25,002 nucleotides of DNA from an uncultured Pirellulaceae bacterium (GCA_947258905.1 CAMYKF010000461.1:1-25002); one strand, 5' to 3'. Shown: positions 6,872 to 17,330, numbered from the stretch's first letter. Notes: generated by a model from the letters alone, not told the origin. Made by a program: numbers and translations.

Positions 6872-8290
6872 TCAGGGTCGTTTGGTAAACACGATATCGT
6901 TGACGTTGAGTCCGTCGAGGATTTCGGTCTTGTCGTCGCTGGTCAGACCGACGGAAACATTGCGTCGCTGGTTGCCGTCATCCGTTTTGAGGTACACGTA
7001 GTATTGGGCTCCGTCGTCGGTGAACACGGCCGATTCGGGTACCGTGATGGCTTCGGAGTTTTGCCGAATGACGAAACGAACGTCGCAAGTCATGCCGGCC
7101 ATCAGATTTTCGATTGTGCCAGCCAGTTCGATACGGCAGTCGTATTTGTCAGCTTCAAAGGGAATGTAGGAGATCTCGGCGACCTGAGCGTCCGCCTGTT
7201 GGTCGGGGAACGCGGTTGGCGTCGCCAGCCCGCTGCTGTCGGGCTTGATGTGAGCCAGTTGCTCTTCGCTCAAGGCGGCTCGCAAATGCCACTCAGGACT
7301 GACGATCGTCAACATCACCTTGTCGTGCGGTACCGATTGTCCGATTTCGTAGTCGCGGTCCTTGCCCGAAGCGCCCAGCCACTGAGCACGCATGCAGCGA
7401 CCATAATACAGGTATCCTGCGGCAGGTGCGGCCAGTTCCATGCGGGCGCGATCGCGCTCAAGGTCCGCCTTTGTCCGCTCTGCCTCCTCGGAGGCAAGCG
7501 TGGCCTTTTTCATTTCCACCTCGGCTTTTTGGACGCCAATCGGCAGTTCCTGCTTGGTACGTTCCAGCTCCAGCCGGCTGCGTTCCAGTTTTTCTTGCGT
7601 TTGTTCGAGTTCCCGGGGTAGCTCAACTTCCAGCGTCCGAGAGGTCCGCAACTGTGCCTGTTCCAAGTAGAACTGGCGATTCTCTACATCGCGTTCGGCT
7701 CGCTTCAGCACGATTTCCTCGGATTCCTCGGTAAGTTCGTCCTCTTCATACATGCGTTGCAGCTGGTTGAGTTCTTCCTGGGCATATTCCAGCGAATGCT
7801 CGGCATTCTGCACATTGCGACGCGCCGCTTTTTCACGATTGGGCCGATCGACTTCCGTGAAATACTTGTAGTCCTGTTCCGCATTTCTGAAACTTCTTTC
7901 TGCCAGTTGCTGATCCAGATCGATCGTTTTGTCCTTCAGCAGGTATTCGAGAGAGGCATCGGCGCGGGTCAATTTGCCCATCCGCGCAGCCTGTTCACTT
8001 TCGGCCAGCTTGCGGTCAATTTCATCCGTTTCAAAACGCACAATGACTTGTCCTGCATCGACAAGTGCGCCCTGGGGCAGAATCTCCCCAATCACGAGGT
8101 CGGTCCAGTTCTCCGTTTCCGGACTGACCGGGTGCATCGATTTCGATTCGACCGTGGCGGTCACGTTTTCCACGACTTCAAAGAACCCGCGTTTGACCGT
8201 ATGGAAGTCGCCGTTGTCGTCCTGGGCGCGGGTGATTTCACAAAAGGAACCAAAGATAAACGCGGTGGCCAGCAACAAATGCAATTTCAT
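6872..8290 (-). CDS. HlyD-like periplasmic adaptor (membrane fusion protein)
   Basis: The 472-residue protein has a signal peptide (about 1-22, ending EITRAQ; its Cys17 is not in a lipobox). The first half of a biotinyl-lipoyl-like domain (about 30-90, 'GEILPQGALVDAGQVIVRFE') leads into a long charged alpha-helical hairpin (about 95-275, rich in E, R, Q and L; coiled coil). The lipoyl half resumes ('ARMELAAPAAGYLYYG'), then a beta-barrel domain ('SPEWHLRAALSEEQLAHI') and the membrane-proximal end ('VPESAVFTDDGAQYYVYLK', 'GLNVNDIVFTKRP'). This is the standard order of HlyD/AcrA-type adaptors, which bridge an inner-membrane pump and an outer-membrane channel. No pump or channel gene lies in this window, so the partner must be elsewhere. 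It is the first gene of the operon ending at 4662 and is divergent from pepT. Confidence 0.87.
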   Translation of the reverse strand: MKLHLLLATAFIFGSFCEITRAQDDNGDFHTVKRGFFEVVENVTATVESKSMHPVSPETENWTDLVIGEILPQGALVDAGQVIVRFETDEIDRKLAESEQAARMGKLTRADASLEYLLKDKTIDLDQQLAERSFRNAEQDYKYFTEVDRPNREKAARRNVQNAEHSLEYAQEELNQLQRMYEEDELTEESEEIVLKRAERDVENRQFYLEQAQLRTSRTLEVELPRELEQTQEKLERSRLELERTKQELPIGVQKAEVEMKKATLASEEAERTKADLERDRARMELAAPAAGYLYYGRCMRAQWLGASGKDRDYEIGQSVPHDKVMLTIVSPEWHLRAALSEEQLAHIKPDSSGLATPTAFPDQQADAQVAEISYIPFEADKYDCRIELAGTIENLMAGMTCDVRFVIRQNSEAITVPESAVFTDDGAQYYVYLKTDDGNQRRNVSVGLTSDDKTEILDGLNVNDIVFTKRP

Positions 8291-8360
8291 GATGACATTC
8301 CCGGATCAGATGAGTCTCGTTTCGTTCTCGCAGTATACCTGATTCGTGGGCGTGGGCCAG

Positions 8361-8389
8361 TTTTGGAAGCGGGCAGCTTGCGATAAAAT
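8361..8389 (+). promoter_or_regulatory. Candidate promoter for pepT
   Basis: TTTTGG (8361-8366) and TAAAAT (8384-8389) are 17 bases apart. The -10 matches the sigma-70 consensus at five of six positions and the -35 is poor. A transcript start near 8396 would leave a short leader before the ATG at 8417. The assignment is from pattern alone. Confidence 0.35.
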
Positions 8390-8416
8390 CCCCACGGCTT
8401 TTTGACGGAGAATCAA

Positions 8417-9664
8417 ATGAATCGACAACGCCTTTTGGATCGTTTTCTGCAATACGTGCAAATCGACACAACTGCTCGCGAGGGCCTGGACCAGTACCCC
8501 AGCAGCCCGGGCCAGCTGGAACTGGGGCGGCTGGTCGTCGAGCAACTGCTGTCCATGGGGATCAGCGACGCCGTGCAGGACGAGCACGGTATCGTCATGG
8601 GGACGATTCCCGGAAATGTGGATGCTCCCACCATCGTCTTCAACGCCCATTTTGATACCTCGCCGGAGACGAGTGGCGCGGGTGTCAAGCCGCAGGTGAT
8701 CGAAAGCTATGCGGGCGGTGACATTCCGCTATCGGGCAATCCGGAAATGGTCATTACCCAGGCCAAATGCGCGGAGTTGTCGGAGTTGGTTGGCAAAACG
8801 CTCATCACCAGCGACGGCACCACACTGCTGGGCGGCGATGACAAGGCCGGCATGGCGATCATGATGGAACTGGCCAACACGCTGCTGGAAAACCCGGATA
8901 TCAAGCACGGGCCGGTGCGTTTGCTGTTCACCTGCGACGAGGAAATTGGCAAGGGCGCGTTGCATGTGGATGTCGACAAGGTCGATGCGACGGTGGCCTA
9001 CACGTTCGACGGGGGCGGCCATGACATGGTCGACATCGAAACGTTTTCGGCGGATCTGGCCACCGTCAAGTTCACCGGCGTGAATATCCATCCGGCGATT
9101 GCCAAGGACAAAATGGTTAACGCCATTCGCGCAGCCGGAGAATTCGTGGATCGTATGCCGCACGAACTGGCGCCCGAACATACCGAGAAACGGGAAGGCT
9201 TCCTGCATCCCTATACGATCGCCGGCGGCGTGGCGTCGGTGACGCTGAAAATCATCCTGAGGTCGTTCGATACGCCCCGGCTGGCCGAGTACGCCCGACA
9301 ATTGAAACACATTGCGAGCGTTGTTGAGGAGGATGTACCTGGCTGCACGGTGAACGTTGAGATTACGCGGCAGTATCGCAATCTGGGTGACGGCCTGAGA
9401 AAGGAGCCGCGCGCGGCGGCCTATGCACTGGAGGCCCATCGGCGACTGGGCCGCACACCCGTTCCCGGGATCATTCGAGGCGGCACCGATGGCTCGCAGT
9501 TCACCGAAAAGGGGCTGCCTACACCCAACCTGTCATCGGGCCAGCACAACATTCACTCGCCTCTGGAGTTCGCCTGTCTGGATGAAATGGTGGCCGCTGG
9601 CGAAGTGGGAATTGAACTGCTCAAAATCTGGGCCGAAGGTCCCGACGATGTCCCGGGTCTATAG
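8417..9664 (+). CDS. pepT: Peptidase T (tripeptide aminopeptidase)
   Basis: This cytoplasmic M20B zinc aminopeptidase of 415 residues removes the N-terminal residue of tripeptides. Family motifs in order: H78-F-D80 in 'NAHFDTSPETSG', 'TLLGGDDKAGMA' with the bridging aspartate near 141, 'CDEEIGKGA' with the E175-E176 pair (catalytic base and ligand), 'TFDGGGH', 'NIHPAIAKDKMVNA' in the lid domain, and 'RGGTDGSQFTEKGLPTPNLSSG' (spanning the usual substrate-binding Arg) followed by 'QHNIHS'. Length and motif spacing match E. coli PepT closely. The ATG at 8417 is preferred because GGAG lies 5 bases before it; an in-frame TTG at 8402 would add five residues. It has no co-directional neighbour within 300 bases. 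It could feed on peptides from protein or collagen breakdown, in line with the hydroxyproline genes further on, but that link is inference. Confidence 0.95.
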   Translation: MNRQRLLDRFLQYVQIDTTAREGLDQYPSSPGQLELGRLVVEQLLSMGISDAVQDEHGIVMGTIPGNVDAPTIVFNAHFDTSPETSGAGVKPQVIESYAGGDIPLSGNPEMVITQAKCAELSELVGKTLITSDGTTLLGGDDKAGMAIMMELANTLLENPDIKHGPVRLLFTCDEEIGKGALHVDVDKVDATVAYTFDGGGHDMVDIETFSADLATVKFTGVNIHPAIAKDKMVNAIRAAGEFVDRMPHELAPEHTEKREGFLHPYTIAGGVASVTLKIILRSFDTPRLAEYARQLKHIASVVEEDVPGCTVNVEITRQYRNLGDGLRKEPRAAAYALEAHRRLGRTPVPGIIRGGTDGSQFTEKGLPTPNLSSGQHNIHSPLEFACLDEMVAAGEVGIELLKIWAEGPDDVPGL

Positions 9665-9668
9665 CAAC

Positions 9669-9748
9669 ATCCTTGTCCTTGTCTCTATTCTGGCCCTCGT
9701 CGAAAATCTGCCGTCGCGAAGACAGGAACAAGAGACAAGGACAAGGAT
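9669..9748. repeat. Perfect 18-bp inverted repeat, hexamer-periodic
   Basis: ATCCTTGTCCTTGTCTCT (9669-9686) and AGAGACAAGGACAAGGAT (9731-9748) are exact reverse complements across a 44-base loop. Each arm has a 6-base period (ACAAGG ACAAGG). It starts 5 bases after the pepT stop, so the transcript would fold directly after the gene, but no T-tract follows. The remainder of the 315-base gap (9665-9979) holds no gene that I can support, only lemA's leader and ribosome site. Confidence 0.8.
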
Positions 9749-9979
9749 AAAGGCAACAAGGGGGCCGGCCCTCCCGGGCGTTTTCTCCGTTCCATGAAGG
9801 TCGCGATTCTGCTCAAAACCGCAGGTCACAAAACAGCAGTCGGGCAAATCTTGGCCAAAATAATTGCCAATCGCCAGCGAATAACCCCATAATGCGCCTG
9901 CTTCTTGCCGATCCGCCATCCGGTCGGCGATGTTGCGCAAAATGCCGGGTTAGATACAAAACCACTTTGGGAGAATGAT

Positions 9980-10579
9980 ATGCCACCTTGGGTCTGGGGC
10001 CTGATTATCGCTGCGGTAGTCGGACTGTTTTTGATCGTTTTTATTGTCGGGATATACAACAATCTCGTGAAACTGCGTAATCGCTATGAAAACGCGTTTG
10101 CACAGATTGATGTACAGCTGAAACGCCGTCACGACCTGATTCCCAATCTTGTGGAGACGGCCAAGGGCTACATGAAACATGAGCAGGAGACGCTGACCCA
10201 GGTGATTGAGGCCAGAAACCAGGCAGTTTCGGCCCAGAAAGCAGCCGCCGCCAATCCGGGTGATCCAGTCTCCATGCAACAGCTGGCCAAGGCCGAAACA
10301 GGTCTCAACGGGGCGCTCAGCCGACTGCTGATGATTGCCGAGTCCTATCCGGACCTGAAAGCCAACGAAAACATGCTGGCTCTGCAGGAAGAACTGACTT
10401 CGACCGAGAACAAGGTGGCCTATGCCCGCCAGGGATACAACGACGCCGTGATGACGTTCAACACGTCGCGTGAAGTGTTCCCGGCCGTTATGTTCGCCGG
10501 CATGCTGGGATTTCGTGAAGCGGAATTGCTCGAAGTCGAGGATCCGGAAGAGCGCAAGGCTCCCCAGGTTTCGTTCTAG
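9980..10579 (+). CDS. lemA: LemA family protein
   Basis: The 199-residue product has one N-terminal transmembrane helix (about 5-25, WGLIIAAVVGLFLIVFIVGI). The LemA signature follows ('YNNLVKLRNRYENAFAQIDVQLKRRHDLIPNLVETAKGYMKHEQETL', residues 26-72, described in parts), then 'ARNQA' and the 'YPDLKANENMLALQEELTSTENKVAYARQGYNDAV' block. LemA proteins are helical bundles anchored in the membrane; in many bacteria their genes sit next to M48 metalloproteases, as here. The biochemical role is not settled. The ATG at 9980 is preceded by GGGAGA with about 5 bases of spacing; an overlapping ATG at 9975 is in another frame. It probably forms an operon with the M48 gene 236 bases downstream, with a large palindrome between the two. 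Confidence 0.93.
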   Translation: MPPWVWGLIIAAVVGLFLIVFIVGIYNNLVKLRNRYENAFAQIDVQLKRRHDLIPNLVETAKGYMKHEQETLTQVIEARNQAVSAQKAAAANPGDPVSMQQLAKAETGLNGALSRLLMIAESYPDLKANENMLALQEELTSTENKVAYARQGYNDAVMTFNTSREVFPAVMFAGMLGFREAELLEVEDPEERKAPQVSF

Positions 10580-10594
10580 ACAGGACCTTATATG

Positions 10595-10742
10595 TTGACC
10601 GGTGCGCTTTCCCCTCCCTTCTCCCTCGGGGAGAAGGTTTTTTATGCGTAGTTTTTATGCGTAATATATGCCCTCACCCGGTTGGTCTTTTTCAAAAGCC
10701 CAACCACCCTCTCCCCGAGGGAGAGGGGCAACGCACCGAACC
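10595..10742. repeat. Large CTCTCCC/GGGAGAG inverted repeat
   Basis: Arms at about 10595-10637 and 10708-10742 pair imperfectly over 35 or more bases: GGTGCG, TCCCCT and TCTCCCTCGGGGAGA on the left face CTCTCCCCGAGGGAGAGGGG and CGCACC on the right. Each arm is also self-complementary. Inside are GGTTGG/CCAACC (10680-10705) and a tandem TTTTTATGCGTA repeat (about 10640-10663). It stands between lemA and the M48 gene, where it could weaken read-through and set unequal expression. It belongs to the family also seen at 82-114. Confidence 0.75.
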
Positions 10743-10815
10743 GTACGTGGTGTCGCAGCGCGTGCTGCGACGCTGCTGACCTGATTCGCCTACACACCGC
10801 AGGAATATCGCTGCC

Positions 10816-12741
<1,926 letters not shown>

Positions 12742-12829
12742 CACCCACAGGGTTTCATCGCCTTTTCTCTGGTCATGCGACCGGCCCTGCCGATTACAGA
12801 AACAGGCAACTCTGCGCGCTGCCAGCGGT

Positions 12830-12862
12830 GACGGCGGGCGAGGCTGCCGCCGTCGCATTTTT
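12830..12862 (+). terminator. Rho-independent terminator candidate after M48 gene
   Basis: GACGGCGG (12830-12837) and CCGCCGTC (12847-12854) make a perfect 8-bp GC-rich stem with a 9-base loop, followed by GCATTTTTCTCTC. This is the best intrinsic-terminator shape in the window. It lies 89 bases after the M48 stop and 36 bases before the next ATG, so it would separate the lemA-M48 unit from the AsmA-like gene. Confidence 0.65.
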
Positions 12863-12897
12863 CTCTCCATTGCGTTGTGGCAAAGGATGCATCCGTT

Positions 12898-15800
12898 ATG
12901 GCTCGCAAAAAGCGTAAACAATCTGTCGATGATGAACAGCTATATCAGGAGAACCGTCGGGATCGCCGTAATGATCGGCGTCGCCGCGCTGTTCCAGGTC
13001 GTCGCATACCGCGCAAACTGATTGCCGCGCTCATTTTGTTTGCGGCGCTGATCTGGTTCCTGCCCACGATCGTGGCCAATTCCCCGCTGAAGCAATGGGC
13101 CATCAACATGGCACTCGCGGATTTCAAGGGCAACGTGGAGGTTGAGTCGATCTCATGGGGCTGGCTAACCCACATCCGGCTGAACCGCGTGATTGCCAGA
13201 GATGAAAACAATCAGCTGCTGCTTACGGCCGGGTCCGTGTACGTTCCCAAGTCGCTGACCTCGATTCTCAACGCCACTGATTACGGAACGATTGAGATCG
13301 GTGACCCTGTGGTTTATCTCCAGTTGCGACCCGACGGCAGCAATCTGGAAGACGCCATCGCCGACATGTTGCCCACCGAAGAAACGGATGACCCCGGAAT
13401 TCCGATGCGTATTCAGATCGCACAAGCCCGGGTTGAAGTCCACGACCAGACGACCCAGCACAATTACCTGTTATCGGAAGTTGACGGCGAGGTCGGCCTT
13501 TATCAGAAAGACGCGCCGCTGCAAGCGCAATTCACCGGCTCGATTAACGAAGCCGGCCAGGCGGGGGCATTTGATGCCGTGGTGAAGATCGACGCCGGAT
13601 TGGACGAATTGAATTTCGGCAGCGGAGCCGTTGAATTGACGAGCAAGGAATTGCCGATCGGCATCGTCACACCCGTACTGACCCGGTTTGTGGAACCGAT
13701 CGCCATTTCCGGGATTCTGGATGGAAAAGTCATTGCGGGTTGGAGCGACGGAGGGTCAGGAATCACGGCGACCCTGACGCCGGCGTCCCTGGAAGAAGTT
13801 TCCATCACTGCCCCCGAAAGGATTGGCCAGGATGAAATTCGGCTGGCCAACGCCTGGTTGCAAGGTGACATTGCAATGTCGCCAGAGACCATTCGCGCGT
13901 CGCGATTCGTAATGCAAAGCGAAATCGGGTCATTCAAGGCGGATGGCGAAATGAACTGGGACCAGATCGCCGTCGTTACATCACAGATTCCCGCTAATGA
14001 TTTTTCGGCTGAGGGCACAGTCAATCTGGCTCCGCTGATTGCGATGCTGCCGGATACACTGCCGCTGCAACAGGGTATGCATATTGAGTCCGGCACGGTG
14101 CAATTCAACGCCATCAGTCAGGCGGCCGGAACGGATCGTCGACTGGTGATCAACGCCGAAAGTGCCGGACTGACCGCGGTCCGCAACGGTCAGCGATTGA
14201 ACTGGCACAAGCCGGCACGAATCGTCACGGCACTGCGGCAGTCAGATGATCGTCTGATCCTCGAGTCTCTGGATTGCACGACCAATTTCCTGACTCTCAA
14301 GGGCGCCGCCACCCGGGACAACGGCGAGTTCCGCGTGCAGGGAGACCTCAAATCCGCCGTGGCCGAGGTTGCCCGGATATTTGATCTGGGTGGCATGCAG
14401 CTCGAGGGGAAAATTGATGGCACCCTGGCCTGGCAATTTGATGGCAATCCTTCCGAAAATCTGGCCAGCCGGCCCCTGCGTGTTGGCGGCCGGTTTCGTA
14501 TCGATCGCCCGCTGGTCAACCTTCCCGATCGTGCCGCATGGTCGGAAGAGGAACTGAATGTGACGATTCAGGCCGCCGGCCAAATGCGCAAGGACGCCGA
14601 CTCCGGAGAGCAAATTGTGCGGCTGGATACCGGCAAGCTGGAACTTGTTAATGGGCGCCAATTGCTGGAGGCAAACCTGCAGAAGCCGGTCGAGCGACCT
14701 TCGCTGAATTCCACGTGGAATCTGGATTGCCGCATGGCCGGCGATCTGGCGACCTGGTTGGCACAGGCGGGTGCCTTCGTGCCGCTGGATGTCGCTGCCA
14801 ACGGCAACGTCGACGTGAACGCTTTGGTAACCATCAATCCGCAACAAATCACAGTTCATCAATCGCAATACGAGTTGCAAGAACTTGATCTCCGTGGTTA
14901 CGGACTGACAATCCAGGAACAACAAGTGGAGGGTCAGGCCCAAATGACGTGGGATCTGGAGACGGGCCGGTTGCAGATTCCCGATATGACAGTGGCTTCA
15001 TCGGCCGTCGCAGCACGGGGCCAACAATTGCTGCTCGATACCAGTACGTCCGCCGGTTCCCTCTCGGGCCGGGTTGCCTTTCGTGCCGACATCAATCGAT
15101 TGATGGCGTGGACGGATCCCGGGCCGGGATCGGTGCAATGGTTTGGCAACGCCTCAGGCAGCATCGACCTGGCCACCAGTGCCGATGCCATCGGTGGAAA
15201 TGTGGCCGTGCAGTTTCAGGATCTGATCGCAGCTCGCCCGATTCCCAGCACGCCCGGTATGCACAATGTGTCGTCAGGACAGGGCGGATGGCAGCGAGTG
15301 CTGGATGAGAAGCAAGTCGATCTGGGATCGACGCTGGCGATCAGCCGCTCGTTTGACCAACTCCGGTTCCATAATCTTCAACTTGCCGCGTCCGCTGCAC
15401 GAATCATGGCGAGCGGCACCGTCGGCGACTTGACGGGCAACCTGTTTGCAGATGTCGAGGGAACGTGGGAACCGGACTGGAGCCGACTGCAACCCCTGAT
15501 GAGTTCCTACGTGGGTGACATGGTCACGCTGGAGCAAGTGCAAGGCGGTGCCTTCCGGATTCGCGGACCTGTGTTTGCCGAGACCACATCGCCCAGCCAA
15601 TCGTGGCTGAACCCCAACCTCAACGTAGCGACGCAGGCGATGTGGAGCCGCGGCAGCCTGGTGGGATTGCCCATGGGTGGCAGCCGGATGACAGCCAACC
15701 TGAACGGCGGTGTCCTGGCAATCGACGCCGAGCCGATTCCCTTTAGCGGCGGGGCTCTGCTCCTGTCACCGCGGCTGGACATGCGCACCGCCAGCCCCAC

Positions 15801-16524
15801 GCTGGTTGTTCCCGAGGGCACGCTGTTGGATCGGGTCCAGCTCGATCCGCGTACCTGCAAGAGCTGGTTGAAGTATGTGACACCCGTGATCGCCGAAGTA
15901 TCCGAAGCGCAGGGCACACTCAGTCTGGCGACTTCCGGAGCAGCTATTCCCCTGGACCAGCCGCAATCCGCAAACTTTACTGGCAAACTCGTCATGCACG
16001 GCGCGGACATCGGTCCAGGACCACTCGGCCAGCAATTAATCGGCCTGGTGGACCAGATCAAGTCGATCGCGCGAGGCAATCCGCTAACGGCTGCTGCACC
16101 GCCGCAGGCCAAATGGCTGAAGATGCCCGAACAGGAAATTCCCTTCGCCGTGCAGGACGGTCGCGTCTATCACAAGGACCTGCGATTCCAGATCGATGAT
16201 ATCGTGGTAACGACTCACGGTAGCGTGGGACTGGACGAGTCCTTGCAGATGGTTGCCGAAGTAACCCTGCAGGACAGCTGGCTGGGCGACAGTCGCTGGC
16301 TGGCCGGACTGAAGGGCAAGTCGTTGCGAATCCCTGTCGCCGGAACCGTCAACCGGCCACGGCTGGACATGTCGATCCTGCAACAGCTTTCACAGCAAGT
16401 GCTGCAAGGCGCCGCCAGTCAGGCGATCCAGGGCGAAGTCCAGGGACTGATTGAGCAAGGCAGTGAGCGGCTGGATGGCGAGTTAATGAAAGGCCTCGGG
16501 CGTCTCCTGGGCGGGGACCGGTAG
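12898..16524 (+). CDS. Large AsmA-like membrane-anchored protein
   Basis: The 1208-residue product has a very basic cytoplasmic N-terminus (1-40, many Arg/Lys), one transmembrane helix (about 40-60, LIAALILFAALIWFLPTIVA), and then an almost unbroken series of beta-strand-type segments to the end. The start of the exported part ('NSPLKQWAINMALADFKGNVEVESISWGW', about 61-89) and the end ('SLRIPVAGTVNRPRLDMSILQQ', then amphipathic helix 'QVLQGAASQAIQGEVQGLIEQ') match the general plan of AsmA/TamB-type proteins. These form long beta grooves that carry lipids between inner and outer membranes. No enzymatic motif was seen. The ATG at 12898 was chosen over an in-frame GTG at 12877 because AAGGA lies 10 bases before it. 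It is monocistronic, between a terminator and a convergent-junction hairpin. Family placement rests on architecture; a sequence-profile match was not possible. Confidence 0.75.
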   Translation: MARKKRKQSVDDEQLYQENRRDRRNDRRRRAVPGRRIPRKLIAALILFAALIWFLPTIVANSPLKQWAINMALADFKGNVEVESISWGWLTHIRLNRVIARDENNQLLLTAGSVYVPKSLTSILNATDYGTIEIGDPVVYLQLRPDGSNLEDAIADMLPTEETDDPGIPMRIQIAQARVEVHDQTTQHNYLLSEVDGEVGLYQKDAPLQAQFTGSINEAGQAGAFDAVVKIDAGLDELNFGSGAVELTSKELPIGIVTPVLTRFVEPIAISGILDGKVIAGWSDGGSGITATLTPASLEEVSITAPERIGQDEIRLANAWLQGDIAMSPETIRASRFVMQSEIGSFKADGEMNWDQIAVVTSQIPANDFSAEGTVNLAPLIAMLPDTLPLQQGMHIESGTVQFNAISQAAGTDRRLVINAESAGLTAVRNGQRLNWHKPARIVTALRQSDDRLILESLDCTTNFLTLKGAATRDNGEFRVQGDLKSAVAEVARIFDLGGMQLEGKIDGTLAWQFDGNPSENLASRPLRVGGRFRIDRPLVNLPDRAAWSEEELNVTIQAAGQMRKDADSGEQIVRLDTGKLELVNGRQLLEANLQKPVERPSLNSTWNLDCRMAGDLATWLAQAGAFVPLDVAANGNVDVNALVTINPQQITVHQSQYELQELDLRGYGLTIQEQQVEGQAQMTWDLETGRLQIPDMTVASSAVAARGQQLLLDTSTSAGSLSGRVAFRADINRLMAWTDPGPGSVQWFGNASGSIDLATSADAIGGNVAVQFQDLIAARPIPSTPGMHNVSSGQGGWQRVLDEKQVDLGSTLAISRSFDQLRFHNLQLAASAARIMASGTVGDLTGNLFADVEGTWEPDWSRLQPLMSSYVGDMVTLEQVQGGAFRIRGPVFAETTSPSQSWLNPNLNVATQAMWSRGSLVGLPMGGSRMTANLNGGVLAIDAEPIPFSGGALLLSPRLDMRTASPTLVVPEGTLLDRVQLDPRTCKSWLKYVTPVIAEVSEAQGTLSLATSGAAIPLDQPQSANFTGKLVMHGADIGPGPLGQQLIGLVDQIKSIARGNPLTAAAPPQAKWLKMPEQEIPFAVQDGRVYHKDLRFQIDDIVVTTHGSVGLDESLQMVAEVTLQDSWLGDSRWLAGLKGKSLRIPVAGTVNRPRLDMSILQQLSQQVLQGAASQAIQGEVQGLIEQGSERLDGELMKGLGRLLGGDR

Positions 16525-16584
16525 CAAGCATCGCCTTGCGAACGCTGCTCTGCGTCTCCGTGTTGAAACGGCAAACCATCTCGT

Positions 16585-16619
16585 AGGACGGGCACATTGT
16601 CCGAACAATGTCCCGTCCT
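16585..16619. terminator. Bulged hairpin between convergent genes
   Basis: AGGACGGGCACATTGT (16585-16600) pairs with ACAATGTCCCGTCCT (16605-16619), giving a 15-bp stem with one bulged C (16593) and a CCGA loop. It lies 61 bases past the AsmA-like stop and 33 bases past the stop of the opposing gene, the right place for a bidirectional transcript end. It lacks a U-tract, so it may instead be another dispersed repeat. Confidence 0.5.
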
Positions 16620-16651
16620 GCCAGGCTTCAGAGTTCACGGCCGCAGATTAG

Positions 16652-17107
16652 TTAGTCGCCGTCGCCAGCTTCCATGCGATTGAGCACCATTACATTGCCA
16701 TCGTCGGTGGCCAGCCGAATTGTGTCGTCGGACAGCAACGTGATTTCGGCACTGTTTGACTGATCGGGCACCTCTTCCATCGTGACTGTGATGGTGATGG
16801 TCTTTTGTTGTTCGTCGGTCGCGGCGACTTCCCAGGTGGCGTGATTCTCTTGCTGGATGCCGCCCATTTCCATGGCCATCGTGAGCTTGCCTCCGTCGGC
16901 GAAGTGGACCGAAGCGCCGGGAAGTACTTGTCTGGCCATTTCCGGATCCTGCGGACTGTCCGCTTCCTGCATTGCCTGCAGTGTCTGTTCCACATCAGCC
17001 TTCCAACTGCCGACGAGCAAGCCCGACATTTCCTGAGCCTGGGCAGCCGCCGCAAATACCAGGCAGGCAATCAGGCAAGTGGGCAAGACAATCTGCGACT
17101 TAGTCAT
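16652..17107 (-). CDS. Small secreted hypothetical protein (lipocalin-like?)
   Basis: The 151-residue protein has a clear signal peptide (about 1-24, IVLPTCLIACLVFAAAAQAQ). The mature domain opens 'LLVGSWKADVEQTLQAM' and then alternates strands: 'ASVHFADGGKLTMAMEMGG', 'HATWEVAATDEQQKTITITV', 'SAEITLLSDDTIRLATDDGNVMVLNRM'. The GSW-K opening followed by about six strands recalls small lipocalin-like planctomycete proteins, but I do not recognise a named family. The ATG at 17107 is supported by GGAG 7 bases before it; an ATG at 17230 would add a proline-rich, non-leader tail. It converges with the AsmA-like gene and is divergent from the MBL hydrolase. The product is expected in the periplasm; its function is unknown. 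Confidence 0.75.
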   Translation of the reverse strand: MTKSQIVLPTCLIACLVFAAAAQAQEMSGLLVGSWKADVEQTLQAMQEADSPQDPEMARQVLPGASVHFADGGKLTMAMEMGGIQQENHATWEVAATDEQQKTITITVTMEEVPDQSNSAEITLLSDDTIRLATDDGNVMVLNRMEAGDGD

Positions 17108-17220
17108 GATGATCTCCGCATGGAAAACGGGTTGGCAGGGGAGCCTCGGAGGGGGAAACCTCGGCCGTGGGCGACAGGGTAGCGAATCGCTCCCATGATC
17201 ACAATTTCGATATGCCGGGG

Positions 17221-17245
17221 CGGGATTCATACGAAATTCGTCCCG
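17221..17245. promoter_or_regulatory. Palindromic operator-like site
   Basis: CGGGA (17221-17225) and TCCCG (17241-17245) flank the 11-base palindrome ACGAAATTCGT (17231-17241), in the 223-base spacer between two divergent genes. Possible -10 TAATAC (17285-17290) for the MBL gene lies downstream, without a good -35. A regulator site is possible but is only a shape. Confidence 0.25.
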
Positions 17246-17330
17246 CTGCGGATCGGTATGGCAGACAATTTGGCCAAGTTAGTCATAATACGTCCATCCG
17301 GGCGCATTATTTATGGAGTCAAGATTCCCG

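Noticed and set aside
6683..7621. Open frame of 312 codons on the plus strand
   Set aside because: It runs antisense across two genes (the alpha-barrel protein and the HlyD adaptor), and its translation shows no recognisable domain.
9669..9748. CRISPR array or tandem repeat array
   Set aside because: There are only two arms in inverted orientation, with no regular repeat-spacer order and no cas genes in the window.
14242..14943. Open frame of 233 codons on the minus strand
   Set aside because: It is antisense to the AsmA-like gene, like several others in this region (13503-14114, 15507-16112), with no protein-like features.
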